This document shows, piece after piece, positions 1 through 7,409 of a stretch of 28,473 nt of DNA (positions are counted from its first letter, which is position 1; every line of letters starts with the position of its first letter). The notes beneath the pieces are model-generated. The model saw only the letters and a program-made list of their open reading frames with translations, did not search any database and had not been told where the DNA came from. Position numbers and translations under genes: made by a program. The stretch comes from Chara braunii (lineage: Eukaryota > Streptophyta > Charophyceae > Charales > Characeae). The stretch spans positions 1,368,447 to 1,396,919 of the forward strand of contig BFEA01000306.1 of assembly GCA_003427395.1 (NCBI GenBank). Direction: 5' to 3'.

Positions 1-175
1 AGGTGAGGAGTTGACCGGGCGTTGACCAGACCATTGACCAGAGGGTTGACCAAGGGTTGACCAAAGGGTTGACCGGGCGTTGCCAAGGTGGTTGACCAAG
101 CGTTGACTGGGGGTTGTCCGCGTTGACTCAGCGTTGACCAAGGCGTTGACTGGAGCTGATGACCAAGATTTTGAC
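1..175 (+). repeat. TTGAC(C/T) minisatellite-like array in element A leader
   Basis: About twelve copies of TTGACC or TTGACT lie at irregular 10-20 bp spacing, mostly inside variants of GTTGACCAAGG or GTTGACCGGGC. It looks like a degenerate short tandem repeat in the untranslated leader (or U5/leader junction) of element A. TTGAC(C/T) is also the core of the plant WRKY-binding W-box, but binding is only a possibility. The array may continue to the left of the window. Confidence 0.8.
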
Positions 176-1093
176 CAAGCTGGAGTTGGTGATATCTCGC
201 TGAGCCCTTAGCCTATCCCCTTACCCTGTGAATGTGCACTCACCCTACGGTACTTGCCGAGTTTGAGTTTGTCTGTCTTTCCTTTCTGCATTGAGTCTCT
301 TCTGTCCTAGGTGTTAGGACTCTGTGGATGAAGGATAGGGCCTTGCTGCCAAACCTGCACGGGCTTAGTAGGACCAAAGCTTTACTCTGGCATCTGGAGA
401 CCTGGGCATGAGCGGCGAGCGCTCGTTAAACAACTCGTCTAGCCCAATGACCGGTACTGACCGGCAAGTCTACTGAGTTCAGTGTGAAGGGTCCGAACTC
501 CGGGCTGTAGGCTGAAACGAGGGCCGTCTTTAAGTGTTGAGGCCTGGTTGAACCACTCCCCTACCGGACCTACTACAACTGATGATCTGTGTCTGACGAC
601 TCGACTGTCCCGAGGGATATGAACCCCACCAAGGACCGGTACAGACCGGCGGGCTGCTCGGTGTGGCACAGTAGGCTGGAACGGCTGAGTTGTGGGCTGA
701 AATCGCCAGAGGAACCAAGCTGATCACGTCGTCCTGTCTGCGACGTTAAAGAATTCTTGCGGAGTTTNGGGGATCTCCTTAAATGCCTCCTGATCAGCTT
801 TGGGTTCAGTAGTGACAGCCTTAGAGTAGTTGTGAGTAGTGGATCTTAGAGAGTTAGTCAGTAGGTCAGTGTGTCCGGGTAGGTCTAAGTGGTGAGGAGT
901 GGGACGTTGTCGTGCACCTACCACCACGATGGATGACTATCCGATGTATGGCTTGCTTGTGGGGTTCTCCCTCTGGGGGACCCTCTAGCCTCTCCTCTTT
1001 CCTCTGGGTTTCTGGCCCACTTTCACGTGTAGAGTAGGGCCCACTCGTGGTGGTACTTCCACCAACCCCTACACGAAGGAGGAGGAGGAGAAG
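176..1093 (+). other. Untranslated leader of element A, no recognisable gene
   Basis: The stretch has no ORF with recognisable protein motifs. It holds a weak internal repeat: GACCGGTACTGACCGGC near 449 recurs as GACCGGTACAGACCGGC near 634, and each copy is followed by GTAGGCTG(A/G)AACG. There is one N at 768. An 80-bp block at 720-798 is shared with element C's leader. The reading frame of the first Gag ORF stays open upstream of the ATG at 1094 for at least 20 codons, ending in a Pro-Tyr-Thr-Lys-Glu-rich stretch. Gag may therefore start upstream, or the true start may be lost. Confidence 0.6.
720..798 (+). repeat. Leader segment shared with element C (copy in A)
   Basis: The segment contains the near-identical core CTGTCTGCGACGTTAAAGAA and ends at CTGATCAG. 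The same arrangement occurs on the - strand at 25843-25763. By eye the match covers about 80 bp, with indels in the right half and an N at 768. It lies 300-400 bp upstream of gag here and about 500 bp upstream of gag in element C. Confidence 0.75.
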
Positions 1094-1411
1094 ATGGCCG
1101 CCATTTTGCAGGAGAGGAAGGAGAAGGAGGCCAAGAAGAAGGCCTTGAAGGAGGAGCAGGCGACCAAATTAAAGAAGATGGAGGAAGAGATGGCCAGGGA
1201 GAAAGAGAGGCTGAAAAAGGAAGAAGAAGAAAAGTTAAAGGAGGTGGATGAAGAAGAGGAAGGACCACCACTGCAACGGAAGAGTGGGCAAAACAGTGGC
1301 AGCAGCGGTGATGAAATGGAGAAGAAGATTTCAGAGTGGGTCGCCAACTTATCCTTGGGTGAAGAGGTGTTGCTATGTACATCCCCAAGGACGAGCAAGA
1401 AGCCGCCATGA
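1094..1411 (+). CDS. gag: Element A Gag, N-terminal coiled-coil fragment
   Basis: This 105-residue reading frame is extraordinarily rich in Glu and Lys (runs such as KEEEEKLKEVDEEEE), a likely single-helix or coiled-coil N-terminus of a retrotransposon Gag. It overlaps the main gag ORF by about 37 bases in a different frame. The natural protein appears to pass from this frame to the next near 1370-1380, so a single indel split it. The residues after the shift (from CTSPRTSKKPP on) are out-of-frame read-through. A start upstream of 1094 is possible because the frame is open there. The region is low in complexity, so homology searches here need compositional correction. Confidence 0.65.
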   Translation: MAAILQERKEKEAKKKALKEEQATKLKKMEEEMAREKERLKKEEEEKLKEVDEEEEGPPLQRKSGQNSGSSGDEMEKKISEWVANLSLGEEVLLCTSPRTSKKPP

Positions 1412-2673
1412 AAAAACGGGAAGCAGAGAAAGATGTTCTGATGCGGCGGGCGATGGAGGATGAACAACGGATGGCGTGGAAGCTCGCGGTGATGAGGGAG
1501 AAGAAGAGAAGAATGGAGGCGGCGAATGCAGCAATACAGGAATTGGAGGTGGTGCAGAAATTGAGGTTACAATTGACACCCCAGGTAGATCTCGAGCGGA
1601 AGGTAGAGATCATCGCCCAGATCGTCAAACTATTAGCCAAGGTGCAAGAAAAGCACTATGAATTTAGTGGCAGCCAGGAGATATCTGTGCGTTCGATGCG
1701 AACGGGATTACGGGACTTTGCTCGTGAGTTAGTAGGCGCTGTGGGGTCCGAGGTGAGTCACCGCCTCGAGAAGACTGAGCGTTTTTGTGTCGGCGCCATT
1801 GAGGGCGTCAAGGTGGCAGCTCCCAAGGAGGAGGAGAGTCGTTCTCGCAGGGAGCCAGTCAAAGTCAAATTCCCTGATTCCTACAGTGGAAAAAGGGACG
1901 AGAACTTTGACAATTGGGAGGCCAATGTCAAGAGCTATGTGCATTTGCAACAGGTCTCCCCAGATCAGCAGGTTCTGATCGCGATCCACGCGCTTAGAGA
2001 CGAGGCCGCTAGCTTTGCAAGGCCCCTAGTTCGCGCTGCCAATTGTAATGATGATCCAGTTGCGTTCTCCTCATTTACTCCCCTCATCGATTTTATGAAA
2101 TTGTTGCGCGAGCGATTTGCTGATGTCACTCGCAGTGTCAAGGCCTCAAACAAGCTCCAGACCATCCATTCTCGTAAATGGAAGAGTGCCAGGGCACTCA
2201 AGGGTACAATGGATGAGTTAGTGGCCGTCCCGGACCATGGGGTCACAGAGGGCCAGTTGGTCAACCTCTTTTACCGGGCTATGCCCGAAGCCTTTCGAGG
2301 GCAGTTCTTCGCGAAGAGCGAAGACCCTGCCACCACTTACGATTCCCTTAGCTGTGAGGTGGTGGCTTTTAAAGCCAAGTCCGTGTCCCTATCTACCTTC
2401 TGGCACAAGGACTTGGACAAGGGTAAGCAATGGAAGGGCCGCACTATCTCTGGGCAGGTGAAAACGAAGGATAGTCTTGTCCTAACCTTAGATGAAGGTA
2501 GTGTGGACGAGATCCCCTACGATCAGATTGAGTGGGGGTTGGAGGAAGAGGACAGCGGTGCGAGCCAGGGGAGGACTTACGCTGCTGTCACGGCTGGAAG
2601 GAGGCCGCAAGGAGGAGGACGAGGCCAAGGCCAAGGAGGCCGGGCCTCAGGGAGCCGGTTTCAGGGCGATTAG
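1375..2673 (+). CDS. gag: Element A Gag, main (capsid) part
   Basis: A 432-codon ORF. It starts with a basic/acidic helical stretch (residues 1-75), followed by a retrotransposon-Gag-type capsid region from about residue 160 (KVKFPDSYSGKRDENFDNWE) through the helical segment to about residue 330. The tail is Gly/Arg/Gln-rich (GGGRGQGQGG). The W and F positions around the DNWE motif are typical of the capsid domain of plant Ty3/gypsy elements. In the particle it would assemble the shell and package RNA. The ORF ends at a TAG (2671-2673), but the frame continues into the zinc knuckle, so that TAG is an interruption and not the natural terminus. The ATG at 1375 is only the first Met after a frameshift. 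Confidence 0.8.
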   Translation: MYIPKDEQEAAMKKREAEKDVLMRRAMEDEQRMAWKLAVMREKKRRMEAANAAIQELEVVQKLRLQLTPQVDLERKVEIIAQIVKLLAKVQEKHYEFSGSQEISVRSMRTGLRDFARELVGAVGSEVSHRLEKTERFCVGAIEGVKVAAPKEEESRSRREPVKVKFPDSYSGKRDENFDNWEANVKSYVHLQQVSPDQQVLIAIHALRDEAASFARPLVRAANCNDDPVAFSSFTPLIDFMKLLRERFADVTRSVKASNKLQTIHSRKWKSARALKGTMDELVAVPDHGVTEGQLVNLFYRAMPEAFRGQFFAKSEDPATTYDSLSCEVVAFKAKSVSLSTFWHKDLDKGKQWKGRTISGQVKTKDSLVLTLDEGSVDEIPYDQIEWGLEEEDSGASQGRTYAAVTAGRRPQGGGRGQGQGGRASGSRFQGD

Positions 2674-2958
2674 GGGGTTGGCGGCAGAGGAGGAAACCGC
2701 CAAGCGGGAGGCAGGGGTCAAGGTCCCCCGCAAAACCGTCCTAGGAATAGGTCTCCCTATAGAGTAGGAGGATGGCACCCAAGGCTGCCGCAGGGCAGAC
2801 CTTGGGAATCTTTGGGTCTGGACCAGACTTCATGGCAACAACGATTGGACCGGGGCCAGTGCATTTTCTGCGGTGACCCGGGCCACATCATCAAATACTG
2901 TCCCAAATATCGAGAGACCCGAACAGCTGCCCAAGGGCCAAAAGGCAGCCGCCGGTAG
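2674..2958 (+). pseudogene. gag: Element A Gag nucleocapsid with CCHC zinc knuckle, downstream of an in-frame TAG
   Basis: The same frame as the main Gag ORF stays open from the codon after TAG 2671-2673 to a second TAG at 2956-2958. It begins with a GRG/RQ-rich RNA-binding stretch. A perfect CCHC knuckle C-x2-C-x4-H-x4-C (CIFCGDPGHIIKYC) sits at 2860-2901 and would bind genomic RNA. Downstream the frame of the protease ORF (shifted -1) is already open from before 2955, so Gag and Pol overlap in -1 register near 2950. Related elements often make a single Gag-Pol protein, so I read this as an indel, but a programmed shift cannot be excluded by eye. Confidence 0.8.
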
Positions 2959-3032
2959 GGGTAGCAACTGCCCCCACCACCAGGCCATGTGGGGAACATG
3001 GCGCTAGCCGGCAGGAGACTCCCACACCACAT

Positions 3033-3914
3033 GTGCCTATGGCAGAGGTTGCAGGCCGGTGTCTAGATAGCTGTCCCGAAACTGCTTGTGTTAGAGTTTC
3101 GCTAGACACCTCCCTCACAGGCGTGGCCGAAGAGTTGAAGGAGAGAAGGCCCGCCTGGGCCAAGATGAAGAAGGAGAAAAAAGGGCAGCTGATTTTATTA
3201 GATGCGGAGATTTTTGGAAGTAGGGTAGGGGCCCTGGTAGACTCAGGGGCCACCCGCAGCTATATTAGTAAGAAAGCCCTGCAGAAGTTGAGGCTGGGAC
3301 TCCAAAAACTGACAGACCCCATAGTTAGTATCCTCGCGGACAATCGTACTATGGTTGTAGAGGATTATGTAGAGGGAGTCCAGGCGTATTTTCGCCTAGA
3401 GGAAGATGGGAAAGTGGAGAAGGTACTCCACTCCCTGACTCTCCTCGTAGAGGACAGCCTCCCGTTTGATATTGTTTTGGGAATGGATTGGGGAGAGGCA
3501 GTTGGGGCCATGCTCCATTTGAAAGAGCACGAGTGTAGGCTCCCTAGTGCTGCCGGCGAGGCTAAGACTGCCCGCCTGTTCCATGTGTCAGGAATAGAGA
3601 ATTCATTGGCACATTGCTGCCTCAGTGCCCCTGCGTTCGCCAGATTAGTAAAGAAGGAGCACTTAGAGGAACAGGCCTTTGTTGCCTATGTTAGGCCAGT
3701 CACTGAGCCTAAGGAAGAGAAGCCCGTAGACCCTGCTATTGCCAAATTGCTAGAAGAGTTTAAGGATTTGACTGAGCCGCCGACAGGCACGGTGTCGCGG
3801 CCCATCCAGCATCGTATTGAGATAGAGCCTGGCAGTAGAACTTCTAAGGGAGCTGTGTACAGGATGTTCCCACGGGAGTTAGGAGCTGTGGAAGCAGTTG
3901 GACGAGCTCCTTGA
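3033..3914 (+). CDS. pol: Element A Pol: aspartic protease and start of RT
   Basis: A retropepsin-type protease that would cut Gag-Pol. The active-site triad DSG lies in [10 protein letters not shown] at residues 70-79 (Asp codon at 3240). A flap-like segment follows, and then [10 protein letters not shown] (about residues 142-151), the conserved second hydrophobic-hydrophobic-Gly motif. The C-terminal third is the linker leading to RT (HRIEIEPGS...). The frame is open upstream of the GTG at 3033 back to about 2955, so 3033 is not a real initiation site and the ATG at 3039 is equally arbitrary. Near 3874-3890 a one-base shift moves the natural reading into the next ORF, and the last ten or so residues here are out of frame. 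Confidence 0.85.
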   Translation: MPMAEVAGRCLDSCPETACVRVSLDTSLTGVAEELKERRPAWAKMKKEKKGQLILLDAEIFGSRVGALVDSGATRSYISKKALQKLRLGLQKLTDPIVSILADNRTMVVEDYVEGVQAYFRLEEDGKVEKVLHSLTLLVEDSLPFDIVLGMDWGEAVGAMLHLKEHECRLPSAAGEAKTARLFHVSGIENSLAHCCLSAPAFARLVKKEHLEEQAFVAYVRPVTEPKEEKPVDPAIAKLLEEFKDLTEPPTGTVSRPIQHRIEIEPGSRTSKGAVYRMFPRELGAVEAVGRAP

Positions 3915-5178
3915 AAAGGGTTGGATTAGGCCCAGTTCGTCTCCTTTTGGAGCCCCTGTTCTCTTTGTCCCTAAGAAAGAGGGGGAGTTGAGGATGTGTA
4001 TAGACTATAGGGGTCTGAATGCCATTACAGTGAAGAATGATGAGCCACTCCCTAGGATAGACGATCTCTTAGATCGAGTGCAGGGGGCGAAGTTTTTCTC
4101 CAAGATAGATTTGAAGTCCGGATATCATCAAATAGAGGTGCATCCTGATGATCAGTACGAGACAGCCTTCCGGACTAGATATGGGCACTACGAGTTCATA
4201 GTAATGCCCTTTGGACTAATCAATGCGCCAGCTACGTTCCAGCGCTGTATGAACGAATTGTTTAGGCCGTGGTTAGATAGATTTGTTGTAGTTTATCTAG
4301 ATGACATTCTAGTGTTTAGTAAGACCCTCGACGAGCATCAGGGTCATCTCAGGCAGGTCTTGGAGAAGCTGAGGGAAGCTAACTTTAAGATCAATGCAAA
4401 GAAGTGCGATTGGGCAAAGACCCAAGTTTTGTATCTAGGCCACGTCTTAGACGGAGACGGCGTTAAGCCAGAGGATAGCAAGATCGCAGCGATTAGAGAT
4501 TGGACCACGCCACGTACGCTGACAGAGTTACGCTCGTTCCTGGGCCTAGCGAATTATTACAGGAAGTTCGTGAGGAACTTCTCCACCATCGCTGCGCCCC
4601 TTCGCAGATTGCTGAGAAAGGAGACAATCTGGAAGTGGGATAAGGACTGTACGTCTGCCATGAAGAAGTTAAAGCATTCATTGATAGAATATCCAGTCCT
4701 TAAAGTCGCCGACCCGTCCTTGCCCTTTGTCGTCACGACCGATGCGAGCCAATACGGTATAGGCGCAGTGTTGCAGCAAGACGATGGCAATGGGTATAGA
4801 CCCGTAGAGTTCATGTCCGTCAGAATGCCTTCAGAGAAGGTCGCGACATCTACCTATGAGAGGGAACTCTACGCTCTCAGGCAAGCCCTAGACCACTGGA
4901 AGCACTACTTGCTTGGGAGGCACTTCAAAGTCTATTCCGACCATGAAACGTTACGATGGTTAAAAACGCACGCCAAGATGACACCTAAGCTTACTAGGTG
5001 GGCCGCAAAGATAGATCAATATGACTTTGAGCTCAAGCCTGTCAAAGGGAAGTACAACGTAGTCGCGGATGCTCTGAGTAGGAGGGCAGATTACTTTGGG
5101 GCAATAGTACATTACCTCGATATAGGGAAGGATCTGCAGCAGAAGGTTAGAGAAGCCTACGCGGGACCCTATCTATAG
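3898..5178 (+). CDS. pol: Element A Pol: reverse transcriptase and RNase H
   Basis: A 426-codon ORF. RT motifs appear in order: [17 protein letters not shown] with MCIDYRGLN (about residues 11-40), [12 protein letters not shown] (about 65-76), [13 protein letters not shown], and the catalytic YLDD at residues 133-136 (4294-4305). RYLGH-like and [11 protein letters not shown] motifs follow. RNase H starts at [11 protein letters not shown] with Asp282 (4741), Glu323 and Asp348 in SDHETLRW as likely metal ligands. It ends at VVADALSR near residue 400. All catalytic residues I can locate are intact, making this the best-preserved enzyme in the window. It is separated from flanking protease and integrase only by single frame changes (about 3885 and 5164). 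The TTG at 3898 is not a true start. Confidence 0.93.
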   Translation: MDELLEKGWIRPSSSPFGAPVLFVPKKEGELRMCIDYRGLNAITVKNDEPLPRIDDLLDRVQGAKFFSKIDLKSGYHQIEVHPDDQYETAFRTRYGHYEFIVMPFGLINAPATFQRCMNELFRPWLDRFVVVYLDDILVFSKTLDEHQGHLRQVLEKLREANFKINAKKCDWAKTQVLYLGHVLDGDGVKPEDSKIAAIRDWTTPRTLTELRSFLGLANYYRKFVRNFSTIAAPLRRLLRKETIWKWDKDCTSAMKKLKHSLIEYPVLKVADPSLPFVVTTDASQYGIGAVLQQDDGNGYRPVEFMSVRMPSEKVATSTYERELYALRQALDHWKHYLLGRHFKVYSDHETLRWLKTHAKMTPKLTRWAAKIDQYDFELKPVKGKYNVVADALSRRADYFGAIVHYLDIGKDLQQKVREAYAGPYL

Positions 5179-5908
5179 TGAGCTCCTTAAGAAGGTCAAG
5201 GAGGCCCCGGAGACGGAGCCGAACTACCGCACTACTGATGGGCTACTTTTTGAGAAGACTAATGTATTTGACCGCCTGTCCATTCCCAATAGCGAAGAGA
5301 TTCGTAGTCTAATTTTGGGCGAATGCCATGACACAGAGGGTCATTTTGGTTGGCAAAAGACCTTAGCCAATCTGATGCGCGCGTACACCTGGCCAGGGAT
5401 GAAGAATGACTGCGTAGAGTATGTTCGCAGTTGTAAGGTCTGCCAGCGTAACAAGAGTTCTACGTGCGCCCCGCTAGGTCTTCTCAGACCCTTGCCCATT
5501 CCGGACCAGCCGAGAGACTCAGTATCCATAGACTTTATGGACACTCACGTCAAATGCAGGTATGGCAAGAGCCAAGTCATGGTCATAGTTGACCGATTTA
5601 GTAAATATGCAATTTTTGTTCCCTTGCCTTCAGAGGCACGTACTGATTTAGTCATACAGAGATTCTTTGACTGTTGGGTTAGTGAGAATGGAATCCCGCT
5701 GTCAATAGTTAGCGATAGAGATAGCCGCTTCACCAGCCAGAACTGGCAAGAACTCATGGGAGTGTATGGATCTAAGTTGTTGATGTCGTCCGGCCGTCAT
5801 CCAGAGACTAACGCCAGACAGAGCAAACGAACAAGATCCTACAGCAAGTTCTGCGCATGTATATTAGACCAGATCAGATCAACTGGGATGAGGTGTTGCC
5901 CAAAGTAA
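5165..5908 (+). CDS. pol: Element A Pol: integrase, zinc-binding domain and most of catalytic core
   Basis: The frame is open from 5165. The N-terminal HHCC zinc-binding module has His at 5327, a second His in EGHFGW, and Cys codons at 5432 and 5441 (CKVC). The DDE core follows: first Asp in SIDFMD (5531) and second Asp in SDRDSRF (5714). The frame breaks near 5811-5820, just before the catalytic Glu, which lies in the next frame (GAG at 5821). The distance 5714 to 5821 is 107 nt, and the family's usual 36-codon spacing needs 108, consistent with loss of a single base. Residues after HPETN in this ORF are out of frame. Integrase would insert the cDNA into the host chromosome. Confidence 0.88.
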   Translation, partial: DPIYSELLKKVKEAPETEPNYRTTDGLLFEKTNVFDRLSIPNSEEIRSLILGECHDTEGHFGWQKTLANLMRAYTWPGMKNDCVEYVRSCKVCQRNKSSTCAPLGLLRPLPIPDQPRDSVSIDFMDTHVKCRYGKSQVMVIVDRFSKYAIFVPLPSEARTDLVIQRFFDCWVSENGIPLSIVSDRDSRFTSQNWQELMGVYGSKLLMSSGRHPETNARQSKRTRSYSKFCACILDQIRSTGMRCCPK

Positions 5909-6345
5909 CTAGTGCATACAACAACAGCGTGCATCTGTCTACATGCCGCATTCCCAATGAACTGCACAAGTCCTTCCGACTGCGCAGACCGTTTGAGGGA
6001 CTCAACTGGGATCAGATTCAGAGATTACCGCCCGGGACCAGGGAGTTTGTTGTACAGCACGAGAAAGAACTAGCTACTGTTGTAGAAAACCTCAGGAAAG
6101 CCCAGCATAGGATGATAGAGCAAGCGAACAAACATCGTCGCCCTTCACAGTTTCAAGTAGGCGACTTAGTCTGGGTTAGATCTAAAGAGTTTGCACCCGA
6201 GGAAAACATCTCGCAGAAGTTACTGCCCACATATAGAGGGTCGTGGCCTGTCCAGGAAGTCAAGGGCGGCGAAGATGGACCGTCCTACACCATAGAGTTA
6301 CCAGCACACCTCCACACTTACCCAGTTTTCCACGCATCAAAGTGA
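5857..6345 (+). CDS. pol: Element A Pol: integrase C-terminal part
   Basis: This frame carries the end of the catalytic core ([19 protein letters not shown]), a basic helix (AQHRMIEQANKHRRPSQFQV) and the GDLVWV beta-strand motif. The GPY/F-like region (YRGSWPVQEV) and YTIELPAHLHTYPVFHASK complete the usual integrase C-terminal module of chromoviruses. Upstream of 5857 the frame is open to the catalytic Glu codon at 5821. TGA at 6343-6345 cuts it where related proteins continue into the chromodomain. Confidence 0.85.
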   Translation: MYIRPDQINWDEVLPKVTSAYNNSVHLSTCRIPNELHKSFRLRRPFEGLNWDQIQRLPPGTREFVVQHEKELATVVENLRKAQHRMIEQANKHRRPSQFQVGDLVWVRSKEFAPEENISQKLLPTYRGSWPVQEVKGGEDGPSYTIELPAHLHTYPVFHASK

Positions 6346-6516
6346 CTACCTTGTCAGACAAGTGATCAGTTTCCATCCCGTAGATCTATGATTCCACCCG
6401 ATATGGATGGAAGGTATGACATCGATGGCATAGTGGCTGAAGACGTATTCAGAGCTGGAGGTAGGGGTCGTCCACAGAAACAGTACAAAGTTCATTTTAG
6501 TTATCAGGAACAGTGA
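6346..6516 (+). pseudogene. Element A chromodomain remnant
   Basis: The same frame continues past the TGA for 56 codons to another TGA at 6514-6516. It contains YDIDGIVAEDVF, GGRGR and KQYKVHFSY, which match the chromodomain beginnings of element B (EVDRIVEHGGRGRKRQYKVHF) and element C (VDIVDHKEM...GRGR...YRVRF). The C-terminal half of the domain, with the Trp-containing helix seen in the other two, is missing. Similarity stops at about 6513 where a short foreign repeat begins. The chromodomain normally steers integration toward marked chromatin. Confidence 0.75.
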
Positions 6517-6597
6517 AACGGTATTCACCAGTTAGCAGTAGCGAATGCAGATCCCAGGGCTCGATCCCTAGTCCCCCATCTTACCTGTGTACAATAT
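6513..6597 (+). repeat. Short dispersed repeat with tRNA-like B-box (copy 1)
   Basis: The stretch from GAAACGGTATTCACC through GCAGATCCCAGGGCTCGATC to GTGTACAATA resembles 18522-18604, which lies outside any recognised element. GGGCTCGATCC resembles the RNA polymerase III B-box (GGTTCGANTCC), with complementary flanking bases as in a tRNA T-arm. It could be the end of a SINE or a tRNA-derived tail. No full tRNA cloverleaf can be drawn. Confidence 0.45.
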
Positions 6598-6754
6598 TGA
6601 TGACAACCCGTAGATTTGAACCTGCGACCTGTCGAAACGCCAGTGGTAGGTAGATTGTCGTAGGTCACAACTTAGTAGGGAATCGAACTGTCGACCTGTA
6701 GGGTAGGAGTCTAGACAGTTCCGAAGTCGTAGCTGTAGGGTGTCTGAAGGGTCA

Positions 6755-6846
6755 AGGTCGTAGCTGCTACTTACCTGAAAGGGCAGAGTCGTAGCTGCTA
6801 CAATACCGAAAGGCCAAAGTAGAAGTTTCTAGAACTGGCCTTTCGG
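6755..6846 (+). repeat. About 30-bp repeats and conserved hairpin in element A 3' LTR
   Basis: Three to four imperfect units contain GTCGTAGCTGCTAC followed by (C/A)CTGAAAGG or CCGAAAGG. The last unit forms an 11-bp perfect inverted repeat, CCGAAAGGCCA (6806-6816) with TGGCCTTTCGG (6836-6846), and a 19-nt loop. The same arrangement occurs in the LTR at 27570-27691. GTAGCTGCTAC is itself a palindrome. Confidence 0.75.
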
Positions 6847-7010
6847 AGTCAGCCCCTGTTTAGGCCGAGGCAAGTGGGCTAGTGGTGCAGGTCCACTACG
6901 CAGAGTCAGCAGTCCCAGGTAGCGCAGTCCGGTCCAGTCAGGCAAGTATCGTCTGGGACTGTGCACATCGTGGGCCAAGGGATGCAGGGCAGACCAAGGC
7001 CGCACAGAAG

Positions 7011-7017
7011 TATAAAT
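7011..7017 (+). promoter_or_regulatory. TATA box of element A LTR
   Basis: TATAAAT is followed by CAAGAGGCGGC. Element B's LTR has the similar TATATCAAGAGGCCG (8955), so two LTR families share a TATA-plus-CAAGAGGC core. The position roughly in the middle of the LTR fits the U3/R boundary about 30 bp downstream. Confidence 0.5.
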
Positions 7018-7409
7018 CAAGAGGCGGCGTCCAGCCATTCATTCATTGCTGCGGATGCCATGCGGAAGCGCTGCCCCAGCAGCTTGTGCGAGGAGGTCTG
7101 CAGTGTGCCCGAAGACGAAGTGGGCGGAGAAGTGTAGTGTAGCGATAGGGTAGTGGCAGCCATAGCTGCCATAGCTATAGTAGCGTGTATGTGTGTGTTG
7201 CGTGTGGTTACAGAGTGTTGCGTGTGGGACATCCAGGGTGATCCAGAGTGCGAACAGTGAGTTGTGTGGGCGCACAGTCGCCATAGCCAGTTGGAAGAGA
7301 ACTCTTATCTGGTCACGATATCTTTGAGTACTGTGTGGGCGCATGTTGCCAGTTGCTATATCGCTGTTTGCATGCATGACAAAGTGTGAATAAGTTGAGT
7401 CTGATTGCA

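Larger units (their letters stand above)
1..7409 (+). mobile_element. Element A: Ty3/gypsy chromodomain LTR retrotransposon, 5' end outside window, degenerate
   Basis: Gag, zinc knuckle, aspartic protease, RT, RNase H, integrase and a chromodomain remnant lie in order on the + strand, followed by an LTR. The integrase-after-RNase H order defines Ty3/gypsy. The right boundary is set by comparison with the related LTR at 27445-28314, since both end in CTGATTGCA. No LTR or PBS is visible on the left, so the 5' LTR lies upstream of the window. The coding part has at least four frame changes (near 1375, 2950, 3885, 5164 and 5815) and two in-frame stops (2671 and 6343), so the copy is non-autonomous. 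Confidence 0.9.
6605..7409 (+). repeat. Element A 3' LTR
   Basis: The segment is collinear with the LTR at 27445-28314, from TTTGAACC-type sequence near the left end to CTGATTGCA at 7401-7409. Shared landmarks in order are GTCGTAGGTC, about 30-bp GTAGCTGCTAC units, the CCGAAAGGCCA hairpin, GGCAAGTGGGC, GTCCAGCCATTCATTCATT and the CA end. The two are clearly diverged (substitutions and indels throughout), so they are not the pair of one element. The left boundary is uncertain by about 15-20 bp. A classical polypurine tract is not obvious just upstream, in keeping with the disrupted 3' end of the coding region. Confidence 0.75.

Noticed and set aside
1-175. CRISPR array
   Set aside because: The repeats are short, variable and unevenly spaced with no constant-length spacers, and the context is a eukaryotic retrotransposon.
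1023-1640. Long - strand ORFs opposite gag of element A (1023-1640, 1069-1467)
   Set aside because: They are the antisense shadow of the Glu/Lys codon runs, giving Ser/Pro/Phe-rich nonsense.
2930-2960. Programmed -1 frameshift at the gag-pol overlap of element A
   Set aside because: The frames overlap in -1 register, but I see no canonical X-XXY-YYZ heptamer. With several clear indels elsewhere, decay is the simpler reading.
6540-6600. Complete tRNA gene
   Set aside because: A B-box-like word is present, but no matching acceptor stem, anticodon arm or properly spaced A-box can be drawn.
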